Assembly: GCF_900142895.1 (NCBI RefSeq)
Contig: NZ_LT670847.1
Location: 1,364,001-1,428,000, forward strand
Source: Vreelandella subglaciescola
Lineage (GTDB): Bacteria > Pseudomonadota > Gammaproteobacteria > Pseudomonadales > Halomonadaceae
Length of the DNA: 64,000 nucleotides
Reading direction: 5' to 3'
Shown: positions 18,835 to 28,263 of the stretch, piece by piece
Layout: every line of letters begins with the position of its first letter
How positions within the stretch are numbered: position 1 is the stretch's first letter
The notes under the pieces: model-generated
What the model was told of the DNA's origin: nothing
What the model saw: the letters and a program-made list of their open reading frames with translations, nothing else
Database searches by the model: none
Position numbers and translations under genes: made by a program

Positions 18835-20031
18835 ATGAATCCCGATCTTGACGCCCTGCATCCGTATCCGTTTGAAAAGCTCGCGGCGCTAACGGCTCAC
18901 CTGACGCCGCCGGACCATCTTGAACCGATTGCGCTGACCATCGGTGAGCCCCGGCACGCGCCCTACGCCGGCGCGCTTGACGCACTGGTCGCCCATCAGC
19001 GCGAGATGGCGCGCTACCCCGCCACCGCCGGCCTACCCGAGCTGCGCGAGACGCTTGCCGGCTGGGCGCAGCGGCGTTTCGGGCTTGCCGAGCTTGACCC
19101 CGAGCGTCAGGTGCTGCCGGTCAACGGCACCCGCGAGGCGCTGTTTGCCTTTGTGCAGGCCACCCTTGACCGCACTCGCCCAGCGAAAGTGGCCGTGCCC
19201 AACCCGTTTTATCAAATCTACGAGGGCGCGGCGCTGCTCGCCGGCGGGCAGCCGCTGTATCTCGACTGCACCGCCGAGACCGATTTTCGCCCCGACTTTG
19301 CCGCCGTGCCGGCCGAGACCTGGCGCGACGTACAAATTGTGTTTGTCTGCTCGCCGGGCAATCCCACCGGCGCGGTGACGCCGCTGGCCGACTTCAAGCA
19401 GCTGATTCAGCTGGCTGACGAATTCGACTTCGTGATCGCCTCCGACGAATGCTATTCCGAACTGTATCTGGACGAAAACGCCCCGCCGCCGGGGCTGCTG
19501 GAAGCCTGCGCGGCGCTCGGCCGCAACGACTACCGCCGCTGCGTGGTGTTTCACTCGCTGTCCAAGCGCTCCAACCTGCCGGGGCTGCGCTCGGGCTTTA
19601 TCGCTGGCGACGCCGCGCTGATTGCGCCGTTCAAGCGCTACCGCACCTACCATGGCTGCGCCATGTCACTGCCGCTGCAGCACGCCTCCATCGCCGCCTG
19701 GAACGACGAAGCCCACGTGCGCGCCAACCGCGACGCCTACCGCGAAAAATTCGCCGCCGTGACCGCCGAGCTGGCACCGGTGCTGGAGTTCCCCGCGCCG
19801 CAGGCGAGCTTCTACCTGTGGCCGGCGGTACCCGATGGCGACGACGTGGCTTTCGCCCAGCGCCTGTTTGAAGCGCAGCACGTCAGCGTACTGCCCGGCA
19901 GCCTGATGGGCCGTGCGAACAACGCAGGCGACAACCCCGGTGCTGGCCGCGTGCGTCTGGCGCTGGTGGCCGAGCCGACCTCGACCCTTGAGGCCGCACG
20001 GCGCATTCGCGCGTTTATCCAGCGCGGCTAG
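18835..20031 (+). CDS. dapC: Succinyldiaminopimelate transaminase
   Basis: PLP-dependent class I aminotransferase converting N-succinyl-2-amino-6-oxopimelate to N-succinyl-L,L-diaminopimelate in lysine and peptidoglycan synthesis. The 398 residues include the cofactor-binding region VCSPGNPTGAV and the Schiff-base lysine in HSLSKRSNLPGLRSGF, a motif typical of the DapC subgroup. Its position directly ahead of dapD and dapE supports this over a generic aminotransferase. No Shine-Dalgarno sequence is visible; the leader has the triple 11-bp repeat instead. Confidence 0.93.
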   Translation: MNPDLDALHPYPFEKLAALTAHLTPPDHLEPIALTIGEPRHAPYAGALDALVAHQREMARYPATAGLPELRETLAGWAQRRFGLAELDPERQVLPVNGTREALFAFVQATLDRTRPAKVAVPNPFYQIYEGAALLAGGQPLYLDCTAETDFRPDFAAVPAETWRDVQIVFVCSPGNPTGAVTPLADFKQLIQLADEFDFVIASDECYSELYLDENAPPPGLLEACAALGRNDYRRCVVFHSLSKRSNLPGLRSGFIAGDAALIAPFKRYRTYHGCAMSLPLQHASIAAWNDEAHVRANRDAYREKFAAVTAELAPVLEFPAPQASFYLWPAVPDGDDVAFAQRLFEAQHVSVLPGSLMGRANNAGDNPGAGRVRLALVAEPTSTLEAARRIRAFIQRG

Positions 20032-20093
20032 CCCGGCGTGGCTTGCTTGACACCCGCTTCACGCTCGATACACGCCCGCTTCACGGAGGCTTC

Positions 20094-20447
20094 ATGCTGA
20101 CGATTTACACCATCAATACCTGCGACACCTGCCGCAAGGCGCGCCGCGCGCTGGATGCCCAAGGCGTGGACTACCGCGTTCACGACCTGCGCCGCGACGG
20201 CCTGTCAGATGAACTGCTGGCGTATATTTTCGAGCGCGTGGCGCTGACCGACGCCGTCAATAAACGCAGCAAAACCTGGCGTGAGCTTTCCGCCACGGAC
20301 CAACAGGCCTTTGAACAGCCGACCGTTGACGACAGCGCCCGTAAGCTTTTACAAGCGTATCCAACGCTACTCAAACGCCCGCTGCTCGCCGTCGACGATG
20401 CCACCCTGCGGGTCGGCTACAAAGACGGCGACTACGACGATCTGTAA
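20094..20447 (+). CDS. ArsC/Spx-family thioredoxin-fold protein (YffB-like)
   Basis: Small protein of 117 residues with a thioredoxin-like fold: MLTIYTINTCDTCRKARRAL carries a CxxC site (C10 and C13) and the C-terminal half has the ArsC-family YKDGDYDD end. Family members include arsenate reductases, Spx regulators and YffB of E. coli, which also lies next to dapE. Here it sits between dapC and dapD with a GGAGG site 6 bases before the ATG. No arsenic genes are nearby, so a glutathione-linked or unknown role is more likely than arsenate reduction. I therefore give no symbol. Confidence 0.88.
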   Translation: MLTIYTINTCDTCRKARRALDAQGVDYRVHDLRRDGLSDELLAYIFERVALTDAVNKRSKTWRELSATDQQAFEQPTVDDSARKLLQAYPTLLKRPLLAVDDATLRVGYKDGDYDDL

Positions 20448-20490
20448 ACTACGCCGCCGCTACGCACACAATGACCGAAGGACGACTTTT

Positions 20491-21516
20491 ATGCTCAGCT
20501 TTGCACTTGGCATTGGCACCCAGAACACCCAGGGCAACTGGCTCGAGATCTATTACCCGGCGCCGTTATCAAGCCCGGACGACAGCCTTGTCGCAGCAGC
20601 CAAAAAAGCGCTGGGCGCCCCGGAAGGCAACGCCGCCATCAGCTTTCTGCCCGAAGACTGCGCGCGCCTTGCCGCAGCGCTCAAGGCCGCCGGCCACCCC
20701 GAGCAGGCCGAGCTTGCCGAGGCCTTTGCCATCAGCCAGCGTCCGCTGGTCGCCATGTTCATCGAGACCGATCAGCCGCCGCAAACCGCTCCCGAGGTCT
20801 ACCTCAAGCTGCACCTGCTGTCGCACCGTCTGGTCAAGCCCCACGGCGTTGACCTCACCGGCATGTTCGGCCTGCTGCGCAACATCGCCTGGACCAACGA
20901 AGGCGCGATCGACATCGAAGAGCTGCCCGCCCGCCGCCTGAAAGCGCGCCTGGCCGGCCGTGCCCTCAGCGTGGACTGCGTCGACAAGTTCCCCAAAATG
21001 ACCGACTACGTGGTGCCCGGCGGCATTCGTATCGGCGACACCGCCCGCGTGCGCCTCGGCGCCTACCTCGGCGAAGGCACCACGGTCATGCACGAAGGCT
21101 TTGTCAACTTCAACGCCGGCACCGAAGGCCCGGGCATGATCGAAGGCCGCATCTCCGCCGGCGTGATGGTCGGCAAGGGCTCGGATCTGGGCGGTGGCTG
21201 TTCGACCATGGGCACCCTTTCCGGCGGCGGCAACATCGTCATCAAGGTGGGTGAAGGCTGCCTGATCGGTGCCAACGCGGGTATCGGCATTCCGCTGGGC
21301 GATCGCTGCACCGTGGAGTCCGGCCTCTACATTACCGCCGGCGCCAAGATCACGCTGATCGACGCTGACGGCAACGACGCCGATACCGTGGCCGCCCGCG
21401 AGCTGGCCGGCCAGAACGACCTGCTGCTGCGCCGCAACTCGCAAAACGGCCGTATCGAGTGCCTGACCAACAAGAGTGCCGTGGCGCTGAACGAGGCGCT
21501 GCATGCCCATAACTGA
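20491..21516 (+). CDS. dapD: Tetrahydrodipicolinate N-succinyltransferase, long form
   Basis: Left-handed beta-helix acyltransferase that succinylates tetrahydrodipicolinate, the entry to the succinylase branch of lysine and diaminopimelate synthesis. At 341 residues it is the long form known from Pseudomonas, not the roughly 274-residue enteric form. The N-terminal domain ([20 protein letters not shown]) is followed by hexapeptide repeats around [19 protein letters not shown] and [14 protein letters not shown]. The ATG at 20491 has AAGGACG upstream. The last 14 bp overlap dapE. Confidence 0.95.
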   Translation: MLSFALGIGTQNTQGNWLEIYYPAPLSSPDDSLVAAAKKALGAPEGNAAISFLPEDCARLAAALKAAGHPEQAELAEAFAISQRPLVAMFIETDQPPQTAPEVYLKLHLLSHRLVKPHGVDLTGMFGLLRNIAWTNEGAIDIEELPARRLKARLAGRALSVDCVDKFPKMTDYVVPGGIRIGDTARVRLGAYLGEGTTVMHEGFVNFNAGTEGPGMIEGRISAGVMVGKGSDLGGGCSTMGTLSGGGNIVIKVGEGCLIGANAGIGIPLGDRCTVESGLYITAGAKITLIDADGNDADTVAARELAGQNDLLLRRNSQNGRIECLTNKSAVALNEALHAHN

Positions 21517-22675
21517 GCCGGACGCGCTCTCACCGACGCTTCAACTCGCGTTTGACCTGATGCGTCGCCCGTCGGTCACCCCCGACGACGAGGGCTGCCA
21601 GGCACTGCTCATCGAGCGCCTCGAGGCGCTCGGTTTCCACATTGAGCGCCTGCCCTTCGGCGAGGTCGAAAACGTCTGGGCGACACGCGGCCACCACGGC
21701 CCGGTGCTTGCCCTGGCCGGCCACACCGACGTGGTGCCCAGCGGGCCGGAAAGCGGCTGGGAATATCCGCCGTTCGAGCCGCGTATTGACGACGACGGCA
21801 TGCTCTGCGGGCGCGGAGCCTCGGACATGAAAGGCAGCCTGGCGGCCATGGTCACCGCGGTGGAACGCTTTGTTGCCGCGCACCCCGATCACGACGGACG
21901 CATCGCTTTTCTGATCACCGCCGACGAAGAGGGCCCCGCGGTTGACGGCACCCGCGCCGTGGTCGAACACCTGCGCGAGCGCCACGAGCGGCTGGATTAC
22001 TGCATCGTCGGCGAGCCGTCTTCCACCGCGCGGCTGGGGGACGTGATCAAGAACGGGCGGCGCGGCTCGCTCGGCGGCGTGCTGCGGGTGAAAGGCATTC
22101 AGGGCCATGTGGCCTACCCGCATCTGGCGCGCAACCCCGTGCATCAGGCCATGCCGGCGCTGGATGCGCTGGCCCGGGAACGCTGGGACAACGGCAATGA
22201 CTTTTTTCCCGCCACCAGCTTTCAGATTTCCAACCTGCGCGCCGGCACCGGTGCCACCAACGTGATTCCCGGCGAACTTGAGGTGGTGCTCAACTTCCGC
22301 TTTTCCACGGAAGTCACCCACGACGAACTCAAGGCGCGTACCGAGGCGCTGCTGGATGCTCACGGGCTGACGTACGAGCTGGACTGGACCCTCAACGGCG
22401 CGCCGTTTTTAACCGCCGAAGGCGCGCTGGTTGACGCCACGGTCAAGGGCGTCGAGGCCGTCACCGGCGAACGCCCAACGCTGTCCACCTCCGGTGGCAC
22501 GTCCGACGGCCGGTTTATTGCCACGCTGGGCGCCCAGGTGGTCGAGCTGGGTCCGCTGAACGAGACCATTCACAAGGTCAACGAGCGCATTCGCGCCGAC
22601 GATCTGGACACACTCAGCCGCATCTACGAAACCACCCTCGAAGCGCTGTTTGTTCCCGTACAGGAGCCCGCCTGA
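21503..22675 (+). CDS. dapE: Succinyl-diaminopimelate desuccinylase
   Basis: Dizinc M20-family hydrolase releasing L,L-diaminopimelate and succinate. The 390 residues show the metal-binding motifs [30 protein letters not shown] and the catalytic Glu in [13 protein letters not shown], with a dimerisation domain between ([15 protein letters not shown]). The start lies inside the 3' end of dapD (14-bp overlap). The stop shares its last base with the ATG of the next small gene, indicating a tightly coupled cluster. Confidence 0.97.
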   Translation: MPITEPDALSPTLQLAFDLMRRPSVTPDDEGCQALLIERLEALGFHIERLPFGEVENVWATRGHHGPVLALAGHTDVVPSGPESGWEYPPFEPRIDDDGMLCGRGASDMKGSLAAMVTAVERFVAAHPDHDGRIAFLITADEEGPAVDGTRAVVEHLRERHERLDYCIVGEPSSTARLGDVIKNGRRGSLGGVLRVKGIQGHVAYPHLARNPVHQAMPALDALARERWDNGNDFFPATSFQISNLRAGTGATNVIPGELEVVLNFRFSTEVTHDELKARTEALLDAHGLTYELDWTLNGAPFLTAEGALVDATVKGVEAVTGERPTLSTSGGTSDGRFIATLGAQVVELGPLNETIHKVNERIRADDLDTLSRIYETTLEALFVPVQEPA

Positions 22676-23052
22676 TGGAGCGCTATCCGGATATTGAGCT
22701 GTATCTTGCCCGCACGCCGGCCGGCGTGCTGGATGCCTGGCTGAGCGAAACGCTGGAGGCCGCTCCCCTAATGCCGGCGGGCAAGGGCCAATGGCGCACC
22801 ACGGGCACATGCCACGGACAGCCCGTGCCGGTGCTGCTGGTGGAAAACGCTTCCGACGGCTTTTCCAGCCTGTGGTTTGACAGCGACCAGACGCCGTGGC
22901 CAACCGATCAGGACGCCGCCCGGCACGCCGCCGCCGCACTGGGCGTTAAAGTACGCTGTTCGCTGGGCGGCTGGAGCCCCGGCGATGACCCGGACCGCTT
23001 CTGGCAGGTACTGCCCAACGGCGAGGAAGGTCCGATCCACTGGCCCGGCTAG
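22675..23052 (+). CDS. Conserved hypothetical protein coupled to dapE
   Basis: A 125-residue soluble protein I do not recognise. It begins [20 protein letters not shown] and has no signal peptide or membrane segment. Tryptophans are frequent (W24, W38, W68, W75 and C-terminal ones) and it ends in EEGPIHWPG. Codon use resembles its neighbours, and the ATG shares a base with the dapE stop (TGATG), so it is very likely translated. A strong bidirectional terminator follows. The context suggests an accessory role to the diaminopimelate cluster, but nothing in the sequence shows a function. Confidence 0.8.
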   Translation: MERYPDIELYLARTPAGVLDAWLSETLEAAPLMPAGKGQWRTTGTCHGQPVPVLLVENASDGFSSLWFDSDQTPWPTDQDAARHAAAALGVKVRCSLGGWSPGDDPDRFWQVLPNGEEGPIHWPG

Positions 23053-23097
23053 CTCGCGCGCCACGCTCACCCACCCCGCTTGCCAAGCCCCGTACGC

Positions 23098-23123
23098 AAA
23101 AACCCCGCCGTAGCGGGGTTTTT
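23098..23123. terminator. Bidirectional rho-independent terminator
   Basis: AAAAACCCCGC, CGTA loop, GCGGGGTTTTT: an 11-bp perfect stem with A and T tracts on both sides, between the convergent dapE-side cluster and the cold-shock-domain gene. Confidence 0.93.
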
Positions 23124-23143
23124 GTTGTGCGCAGGGTTTTAGG

Positions 23144-23731
23144 CTATTCGATGATGCTGACATCGTCGGCCTGCAGGCCGCGTTCGTTCTTGATCACCTG
23201 ATAGCGCACGATCTGGCCTTCATGCAGCATGCGCGGGCCACGGCCACGAATCGCACGGAAGTGCACAAAGACGTCTTCGCCGTTATCCCGGGTAATAAAG
23301 CCGTAGCCTTTATTGGTGTTGAACCATTTGACGTCGCCTTCTTCGCGCCCGTCATTGGGGTCGATGACGTCCTCTTCTTCATCGTCCCAGTCGTCATCCT
23401 CGGGTTCGCGCGGGGCAGGTTCGGCGGGTGCCGGCTGGCGCGCGGCGGATTTGGCCCGCACCGGCGCTGCGGCAGGCGCGCCGGCGGCCTGTACGACCAT
23501 CGGCGGTGCCAGCACAGCGGCCGCCAGCGTACCGATGCACAGCAGTACGAAGCCGCCCAGCACAGTGGCAAAATACACGCTGACCCCGCCCCCTATCCGG
23601 GCCAGTTCGGCGATCCACTCGTCAACGAGCGGCACACCTATCAGATGAAAAATGCCCATCAGCAGAAACGGTGCCGGCGCGGCCAGCAGGATACTGATCA
23701 GAATACAGCGCAACACAACTTTTGGATTCAT
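23144..23731 (-). CDS. Membrane-anchored cold-shock-domain protein
   Basis: A 195-residue protein with two hydrophobic segments (about 5-31 and 50-78), an Ala/Pro-rich then strongly acidic linker (about 83-130, with EDDDWDDEEED), and a complete C-terminal cold-shock domain (131-195) with RNP1 KGYGFI (141-146) and RNP2 VFVHF (154-158). It should place a nucleic-acid-binding CSD at the cytoplasmic face of the inner membrane. I chose the ATG at 23729-23731; it lacks a clear ribosome site, and a longer frame upstream looks non-coding. The gene is monocistronic, ending at the shared terminator. Confidence 0.85.
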   Translation of the reverse strand: MNPKVVLRCILISILLAAPAPFLLMGIFHLIGVPLVDEWIAELARIGGGVSVYFATVLGGFVLLCIGTLAAAVLAPPMVVQAAGAPAAAPVRAKSAARQPAPAEPAPREPEDDDWDDEEEDVIDPNDGREEGDVKWFNTNKGYGFITRDNGEDVFVHFRAIRGRGPRMLHEGQIVRYQVIKNERGLQADDVSIIE

Positions 23732-23890
23732 GGATATAAAAAGCTCGCTTGTTGTATGGATAACAAAGGAAGGACAATACATCGTCCCGATACGCGGCGC
23801 CAAGGCCGCCGTTACTTGCGGCAAACGCCGTTTATCAACCGGTGCCGGCTTAACGGCACCGGCCATACTCTACAAGACTGCGATGTTATC

Positions 23891-24151
23891 ATGCCCCACA
23901 ACTTGTCGCCTGCCGCACTAGACGCGCGTCTGGAAGCACTGGAAACCCGCCTCGCCTATCAGGAAGACTGGCTCGATACCCTAGACCAGACCGTGATCGA
24001 CCAACAGCGACGGCTGGACGCACTGGAAAAGATCAGCGCGCTGATGCGCGAACGGCTGCGCGAGCGCTCTCACGAGCCATCGCATGGACAGACACCAACG
24101 CCGGGTGAAAGCGACGCGCCGCCCGACGACGAACGCCCGCCCCACTATTAA
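23891..24151 (+). CDS. slyX: SlyX family protein
   Basis: Small coiled-coil protein (86 residues) of unknown biochemical role found in most gammaproteobacteria. The core LDARLEALETRLAYQEDWLD and VIDQQRRLDALEKISALMRE give a continuous heptad pattern (about 8-60), followed by a polar Pro/Glu/Asp-rich tail ending DDERPPHY. It is divergent from the cold-shock-domain gene and convergent with ald. The family assignment rests on the typical LExRLAxQEx2Ix2L pattern. Confidence 0.88.
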   Translation: MPHNLSPAALDARLEALETRLAYQEDWLDTLDQTVIDQQRRLDALEKISALMRERLRERSHEPSHGQTPTPGESDAPPDDERPPHY

Positions 24152-24193
24152 GAAGCATGAATGAATAAGCCGGAATGAGCCAACGGCGCCGCG

Positions 24194-25312
24194 CTACGCC
24201 GAGACGATGCTTGCCGGATCGGTGAGCTCAAGCCCGAACGCCTCTGCCACGGCCTGATACGTTACCTGACCCTTGTGGACGTTCAGGCCGGGCAAAAAGT
24301 GCGGATCATCGGCGAGCGCCTGCTTCCAACCCTTGTCGGCCAATGCCAGCACGAACGGCAGCGTGGCGTTGGTCAGCGCCTGTGCCGAGGTGCGCGCCAC
24401 CGCGCCCGGCATGTTGGCCACACAGTAATGCACAATGCCATCAACCACATAGATCGGCTCGGCATGCGTGGTGGGTCGGCTGGTTTCAAAACAGCCGCCC
24501 TGATCAATGGCGACATCGACCAGCACGCTGCCCGGCTGCATATCGGCCAGCATGGCACGGCTAATCAGCTTGGGCGCGGCGGCGCCGGGCAGCAGCACCG
24601 CGCCGACGATCAGGTCCGACTCGCGCACCGCGCGGTCAAGGGCCTCCGTCGTGGCATATACCGTGCTGATCGCCCCCTGATAGCGATTATCCAACTCGGT
24701 CAGCCGGGCAAGGCTGGTATCCAGAATGCGCACGTTGGCCCCCAGCCCCCACGCCATGCGGGCAGCGCTTTCACCCACTACGCCACCTCCGATCACGCTG
24801 ACGTTGGCGGGTGCCACGCCGGGTACGCCGGGCAGCAATACGCCGGCGCCGCCCTGGGCTTTTTCCAGACTGTGAGCCCCTGCCTGTACGGCCATACGCC
24901 CCGCTACCACGCTCATGGGCGCCAGCAGCGGCAGGCCGCCACGCCCGTCGATCACGGTTTCATAGGCAATGCAGGTTGCCCCGCTTTGCATCAAACCACG
25001 GGTCAGGGTTTCTTCGGCGGCAAGGTGCAGGTAGGTGAACAGCGTATGCTCGGGCGTCAGGCGTGCCACTTCTTCAGGCTGGGGTTCTTTGACCTTGAGG
25101 ATCAGCCCGGCGTTTTGCCACAGCGCGTCTACGTCGCCTTCAATGCGGGCGCCGGCAGCACGGTAATCGGCGTCGTCAAAGCCGGCACCTTCGCCGGCGC
25201 CGGCCTGTACGCTTACCTCGTGGTCGTGCTCGAGAAGCTCACGCGCGCCGGCCGGGGTCAGCGCGACGCGGTATTCATGGTTCTTGATTTCCTTGGGGAC
25301 GGCAACGTGCAT
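24194..25312 (-). CDS. ald: Alanine dehydrogenase
   Basis: NAD-dependent reversible deamination of L-alanine to pyruvate and ammonia. The 372-residue product begins [20 protein letters not shown] and contains the Rossmann segment [23 protein letters not shown] and the [18 protein letters not shown] active-site loop, all characteristic of Ald rather than transhydrogenase. AAGGAG lies 7-8 bases upstream of the ATG, and a perfect 7-bp-arm dyad lies further up at 25341-25359. Ald genes are often controlled by Lrp/AsnC-type regulators; none is adjacent here. Confidence 0.97.
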   Translation of the reverse strand: MHVAVPKEIKNHEYRVALTPAGARELLEHDHEVSVQAGAGEGAGFDDADYRAAGARIEGDVDALWQNAGLILKVKEPQPEEVARLTPEHTLFTYLHLAAEETLTRGLMQSGATCIAYETVIDGRGGLPLLAPMSVVAGRMAVQAGAHSLEKAQGGAGVLLPGVPGVAPANVSVIGGGVVGESAARMAWGLGANVRILDTSLARLTELDNRYQGAISTVYATTEALDRAVRESDLIVGAVLLPGAAAPKLISRAMLADMQPGSVLVDVAIDQGGCFETSRPTTHAEPIYVVDGIVHYCVANMPGAVARTSAQALTNATLPFVLALADKGWKQALADDPHFLPGLNVHKGQVTYQAVAEAFGLELTDPASIVSA

Positions 25313-25340
25313 GCAGGGCTCCTTGCGGGTCAGGTTTATT

Positions 25341-25359
25341 ATTGGTGTTGGCCACCAAT
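25341..25359. promoter_or_regulatory. Perfect dyad upstream of ald
   Basis: ATTGGTG, 5-base centre TTGGC, CACCAAT, about 30 bases before the ald ATG. The position fits an operator or a leader hairpin; the AT-rich stretch AATAATAA downstream could be the -10 region but I find no matching -35. Confidence 0.4.
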
Positions 25360-25414
25360 GATCTTACCTGCCAAAGCAAAACCGCGTATAGCATGCCGTT
25401 AACCGTGGACGCAC

Positions 25415-26605
25415 CTAGTCACGAAAGACCCGCACGCCCAGCGCCTTGAGGTAGGCCGTTTCGGGAATCGCCGGGTGAATCGGGTGATCCGCCGACTGAT
25501 GGCCCTGAAAAATCACCTGGCCGTGACGATCCTGATGGCGCACCGCGCCGCGTACCACGTCAACCAGACGCTCGGGTGCCAGATGCATCGAGCACGAAGC
25601 CGACAGCAACAGCCCGTCGCGGCCCAGCAGACGCATGGCTTCGCGGTTCAGGCGGGCGTAGGCGCGCTCGCCGTTGGGAATATCCTTGCGCTTTTTGATA
25701 AACGCGGGCGGGTCGAGCACCACCACGTCAAACTGCTCACCTTCGGCCTTGAGCGCGGCCAGCACCTCAAAGGCATCGCCCTGGCCAATAGCGACCTGCT
25801 CTTGCAGGCCGTTAAGCTCGGCATTACGTGCCACCCGCTCAAGCGCGGGGGCTGATGAGTCCACGCACAGCACCTCAGAGGCGCCGCTGGCCGCCGCTTG
25901 TACACCCCAGCCGCCCACGTAGCTGAACACGTCCAGCACGCGCTTGCCGGCCACGTGGCGGTTAAGCCAGGCGCGGTTATCGCGGTGATCAAAGAACCAG
26001 CCGGTTTTCTGACCGTCGAGCACCGGCACGACAAAGCGCGCGCCGTTTTCTTCGATCAATACTTCGTCGGGTAGCGTGCCCTTGACCACTTCCACTTGGG
26101 CCTCCAGCCCTTCCTGGCGGCGGCCGCCGGTATCGTTGCGGAACACGATGGCCGAGGGTTTGATGACTTTTTCCAGCGCGTCAACAATGGCCTCGCTGAG
26201 CGCCTGCATGCCTGCGGTATTGAGCTGCACCACGAGGATGTCGCCAAAGCGGTCGATTACCAGCCCCGGCAGCAAATCGCCTTCGCCATGAATCAGCCGG
26301 TAAAACGGCTGGGCATAAAACTGTTCGCGCAGCGAAAGCGCCTGCTTGAAGCGGTGGACAAACAGCGAGCGGTCAATCTTCATCGCCGGATCGCGGGACA
26401 TGATCCGCGCGCAGATCAGCGAGTTGGGATTGACGTAGGCCACCCCGATCGCGCGGCCGTTGGCCTCTTCTACCCGAGCCAGCGCGCCGCTTTCAAAGGC
26501 TTTCAACGGCGTTTCGCGGATATCCACTTCGTTGGAGTAGATCCATAGATGCCCGGCCTTCAAACGGCGGTCAGCATTTTTTTTCAGTCGCAGAGGTTGG
26601 CTCAC
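25415..26605 (-). CDS. rlmI: 23S rRNA m5C1962 methyltransferase RlmI-like
   Basis: Class I SAM-dependent methyltransferase with an N-terminal PUA domain (LRLKKNADRRLKAGHLWIYS, about 3-75), a central EEHEE-like domain, and a C-terminal catalytic domain with VLDVFSYVGGWGVQAAASGA (SAM site) and VVLDPPAFIKKRKD. I start at the GTG at 26603-26605 (GTG AGC CAA CC), which has GGGAGAG about 5 bases upstream and gives 396 residues, the length of E. coli RlmI. A longer frame would run into mutM. The gene follows mutM by 44 bp. Confidence 0.9.
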   Translation of the reverse strand: MSQPLRLKKNADRRLKAGHLWIYSNEVDIRETPLKAFESGALARVEEANGRAIGVAYVNPNSLICARIMSRDPAMKIDRSLFVHRFKQALSLREQFYAQPFYRLIHGEGDLLPGLVIDRFGDILVVQLNTAGMQALSEAIVDALEKVIKPSAIVFRNDTGGRRQEGLEAQVEVVKGTLPDEVLIEENGARFVVPVLDGQKTGWFFDHRDNRAWLNRHVAGKRVLDVFSYVGGWGVQAAASGASEVLCVDSSAPALERVARNAELNGLQEQVAIGQGDAFEVLAALKAEGEQFDVVVLDPPAFIKKRKDIPNGERAYARLNREAMRLLGRDGLLLSASCSMHLAPERLVDVVRGAVRHQDRHGQVIFQGHQSADHPIHPAIPETAYLKALGVRVFRD

Positions 26606-26649
26606 GAGTCTCTCCCGTTCGGGGCTAATACAGGGGCTAGCGACAAGGG

Positions 26650-27486
26650 CTAGCGCTGGCATACGGGGCAGTAGACGCTGGCCCGCTGGCCAAGGGTAAT
26701 GTGTTTGAGTAAGGCGCCGCAGCGCCGGCAGGGCTGCCCCTGGCGGCCGTAGACGTTAAGCTGCTGGGCAAAATAGCCCGGCTCGCCCTGCCCGCTGACA
26801 AAATCGCGCAGCGTGGTGCCGCCCTGGGTAATCGCCGCGGCCAGCACCTCTTTGGCAGCATCGGCCAAACGCTCATAGCGCACCCGGGCGATGCGTCCGG
26901 CGGCGCGGCGCGGGTCAATTCCGGCCATGAATAGCGCCTCGGCGGCGTAGATGTTGCCTACGCCAACCACCATGCGGTTATCCATCAGGAACGGCTTGAC
27001 CGCCATGCGTTTACCGCGCGACAGCTGGTGCAATCGCTCGCCGGTAAACGCGTCGGATAGCGGCTCCGGCCCCAGGTGTGCCAGGCGCGAATCGTACTGC
27101 TCGTCAGCCTGCAGCCAGTCGACAAAGCCGAAGCGGCGCGGGTCGTGGTAGCGCAGCACATGGCCATTGGCCAGCACTACGTCGATGTGGTCATGCTTTT
27201 TGGGCAAATCACCCACTTGCGCAATACGCAGGCTGCCCGACATGCCCAGATGCCACAGCAACGTGCCCGGCACTTCCTCGCGCGACGCCCCCTCAAGCGG
27301 CACCAGCAGATACTTGGCGCGGCGCCTGAGCGTGCCCATGCGCGCGCCCACCGGCCGTTCGGTCAGGTCGTCGGGCACCGGTACCCGCAAGCGGGTGTGG
27401 CGCACGCGCACCTCGGTGATTTCCTGCCCTTCTACGTAGGGGGCAATGCCGCGGCGCGTGGTTTCCACTTCGGGCAGTTCAGGCAT
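26650..27486 (-). CDS. mutM: Formamidopyrimidine-DNA glycosylase
   Basis: Base-excision repair enzyme that removes 8-oxoguanine and formamidopyrimidines and cleaves the strand by beta-delta elimination. The 278 residues keep the catalytic N terminus [14 protein letters not shown] (P2 nucleophile, E3), the helix-two-turn-helix region [19 protein letters not shown], and the C-terminal zinc finger with C253, C256, C273 and C276. Everything needed for activity is present. It lies between rpmG and rlmI on the minus strand, beyond the rpmBG terminator. Confidence 0.98.
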   Translation of the reverse strand: MPELPEVETTRRGIAPYVEGQEITEVRVRHTRLRVPVPDDLTERPVGARMGTLRRRAKYLLVPLEGASREEVPGTLLWHLGMSGSLRIAQVGDLPKKHDHIDVVLANGHVLRYHDPRRFGFVDWLQADEQYDSRLAHLGPEPLSDAFTGERLHQLSRGKRMAVKPFLMDNRMVVGVGNIYAAEALFMAGIDPRRAAGRIARVRYERLADAAKEVLAAAITQGGTTLRDFVSGQGEPGYFAQQLNVYGRQGQPCRRCGALLKHITLGQRASVYCPVCQR

Positions 27487-27555
27487 GGCGCTGTCTCCCG
27501 GAGGTTAGCCAGACGGCGGCAAGGTAGCGATACAGGTACAGGGCAGCGCACATGC

Positions 27556-27582
27556 AAAAACCCGGCACGAAGCCGGGTTTTT
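27556..27582 (-). terminator. Terminator of the rpmB-rpmG operon
   Basis: An 11-bp stem, AAAAACCCGGC against GCCGGGTTTTT with a 5-base loop, ending in T5 on either strand. It lies 41 bp after the rpmG stop and separates it from mutM. Confidence 0.93.
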
Positions 27583-27622
27583 CAACAGGCGCTCGCCTGC
27601 GGAGAAAGCCAATCATAAGCGC

Positions 27623-27778
27623 TTACTTGATCTTGGCTTCCTTGTACATCACGTGCTTGCGTACCACCGGATCGTATTTCTTGAACTCGAACTTGTCGGG
27701 GGTATTCCGCTTGTTCTTGTCAGTGGTATAGAAGTGGCCGGTACCGGCACTGGATACCAGTTTAATCTTGTCGCGCAT
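27623..27778 (-). CDS. rpmG: 50S ribosomal protein L33
   Basis: Small large-subunit protein of 51 residues, [20 protein letters not shown] at the N terminus and EAKIK at the end. It is the zinc-free (C-minus) form: no CxxC pairs are present. GGGAGAG precedes the ATG. It is 60 bp downstream of rpmB and co-transcribed with it, the usual rpmBG arrangement, ending at the terminator at 27556-27582. Confidence 0.97.
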   Translation of the reverse strand: MRDKIKLVSSAGTGHFYTTDKNKRNTPDKFEFKKYDPVVRKHVMYKEAKIK

Positions 27779-27838
27779 GGTGTAACTCTCCCAAAAACAG
27801 GCTCAAAAACTGAACCAAAACCTGACCCGAAGGCTTAT

Positions 27839-28075
27839 TTAGAACGATTCGCCGCGCTTGCGCATATCGGCAAGTACGCTGTCGATGCCTTTCTTGTCGA
27901 TGATGCGCATACCCTTGGAGGAAACGCGCAGCTTGACGAAGCGGTTTTCCGACTCGACCCAGAAACGGTGCGAGTGCAGGTTCGGCGCAAAACGGCGACG
28001 CGTTTTACGCTGAGAGTGAGAAACGTTATTACCGTATACCGGACGCTTGCCGGTAACTTGACATACATTGGACAT
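27839..28075 (-). CDS. rpmB: 50S ribosomal protein L28
   Basis: Large-subunit protein of 78 residues beginning [20 protein letters not shown], with [20 protein letters not shown] and the C-terminal [16 protein letters not shown]. The ATG at 28073-28075 has GGAGG upstream; 39 further in-frame residues are untranslated leader. A good promoter lies at 28213-28241, giving a leader of about 130 bases. Confidence 0.97.
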   Translation of the reverse strand: MSNVCQVTGKRPVYGNNVSHSQRKTRRRFAPNLHSHRFWVESENRFVKLRVSSKGMRIIDKKGIDSVLADMRKRGESF

Positions 28076-28212
28076 GAGAGCCTCCAACCGCTTGGCGAGT
28101 TGTTCAAAGTCGTTTTCAAAACCGTCGGGCAGTTCGGAGCAGGGAGGCAACCGACGCGTTATGCCGCGACTTTTCCCAAACCCGTTATTCAACCCAAGTT
28201 CAAAGGTGGCAC

Positions 28213-28241
28213 TTTATACCAGAGGTTGCCGACACCAGCAA
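28213..28241 (-). promoter_or_regulatory. Sigma-70 promoter of rpmB-rpmG
   Basis: Minus-strand TTGCTG (28236-28241), 17-bp spacer, TATAAA (28213-28218). Both hexamers are near consensus and spacing is ideal. Confidence 0.75.
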
Positions 28242-28242
28242 G

Positions 28243-28263
28243 AAAAACCGCTTTTATAAGCGG
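28243..28263 (-). terminator. Terminator upstream of the rpmB promoter
   Basis: Minus-strand CCGCTT, ATAA loop, AAGCGG, then TTTTT. It would end transcription arriving from radC and directly abuts the rpmB -35 box. Confidence 0.65.

Noticed and set aside
20094..20447. Arsenate reductase of an arsenic resistance unit
   Set aside because: No arsR, arsB or acr3 gene is nearby and the gene is embedded in a dap cluster as E. coli yffB is next to dapE, so a resistance role is not supported.
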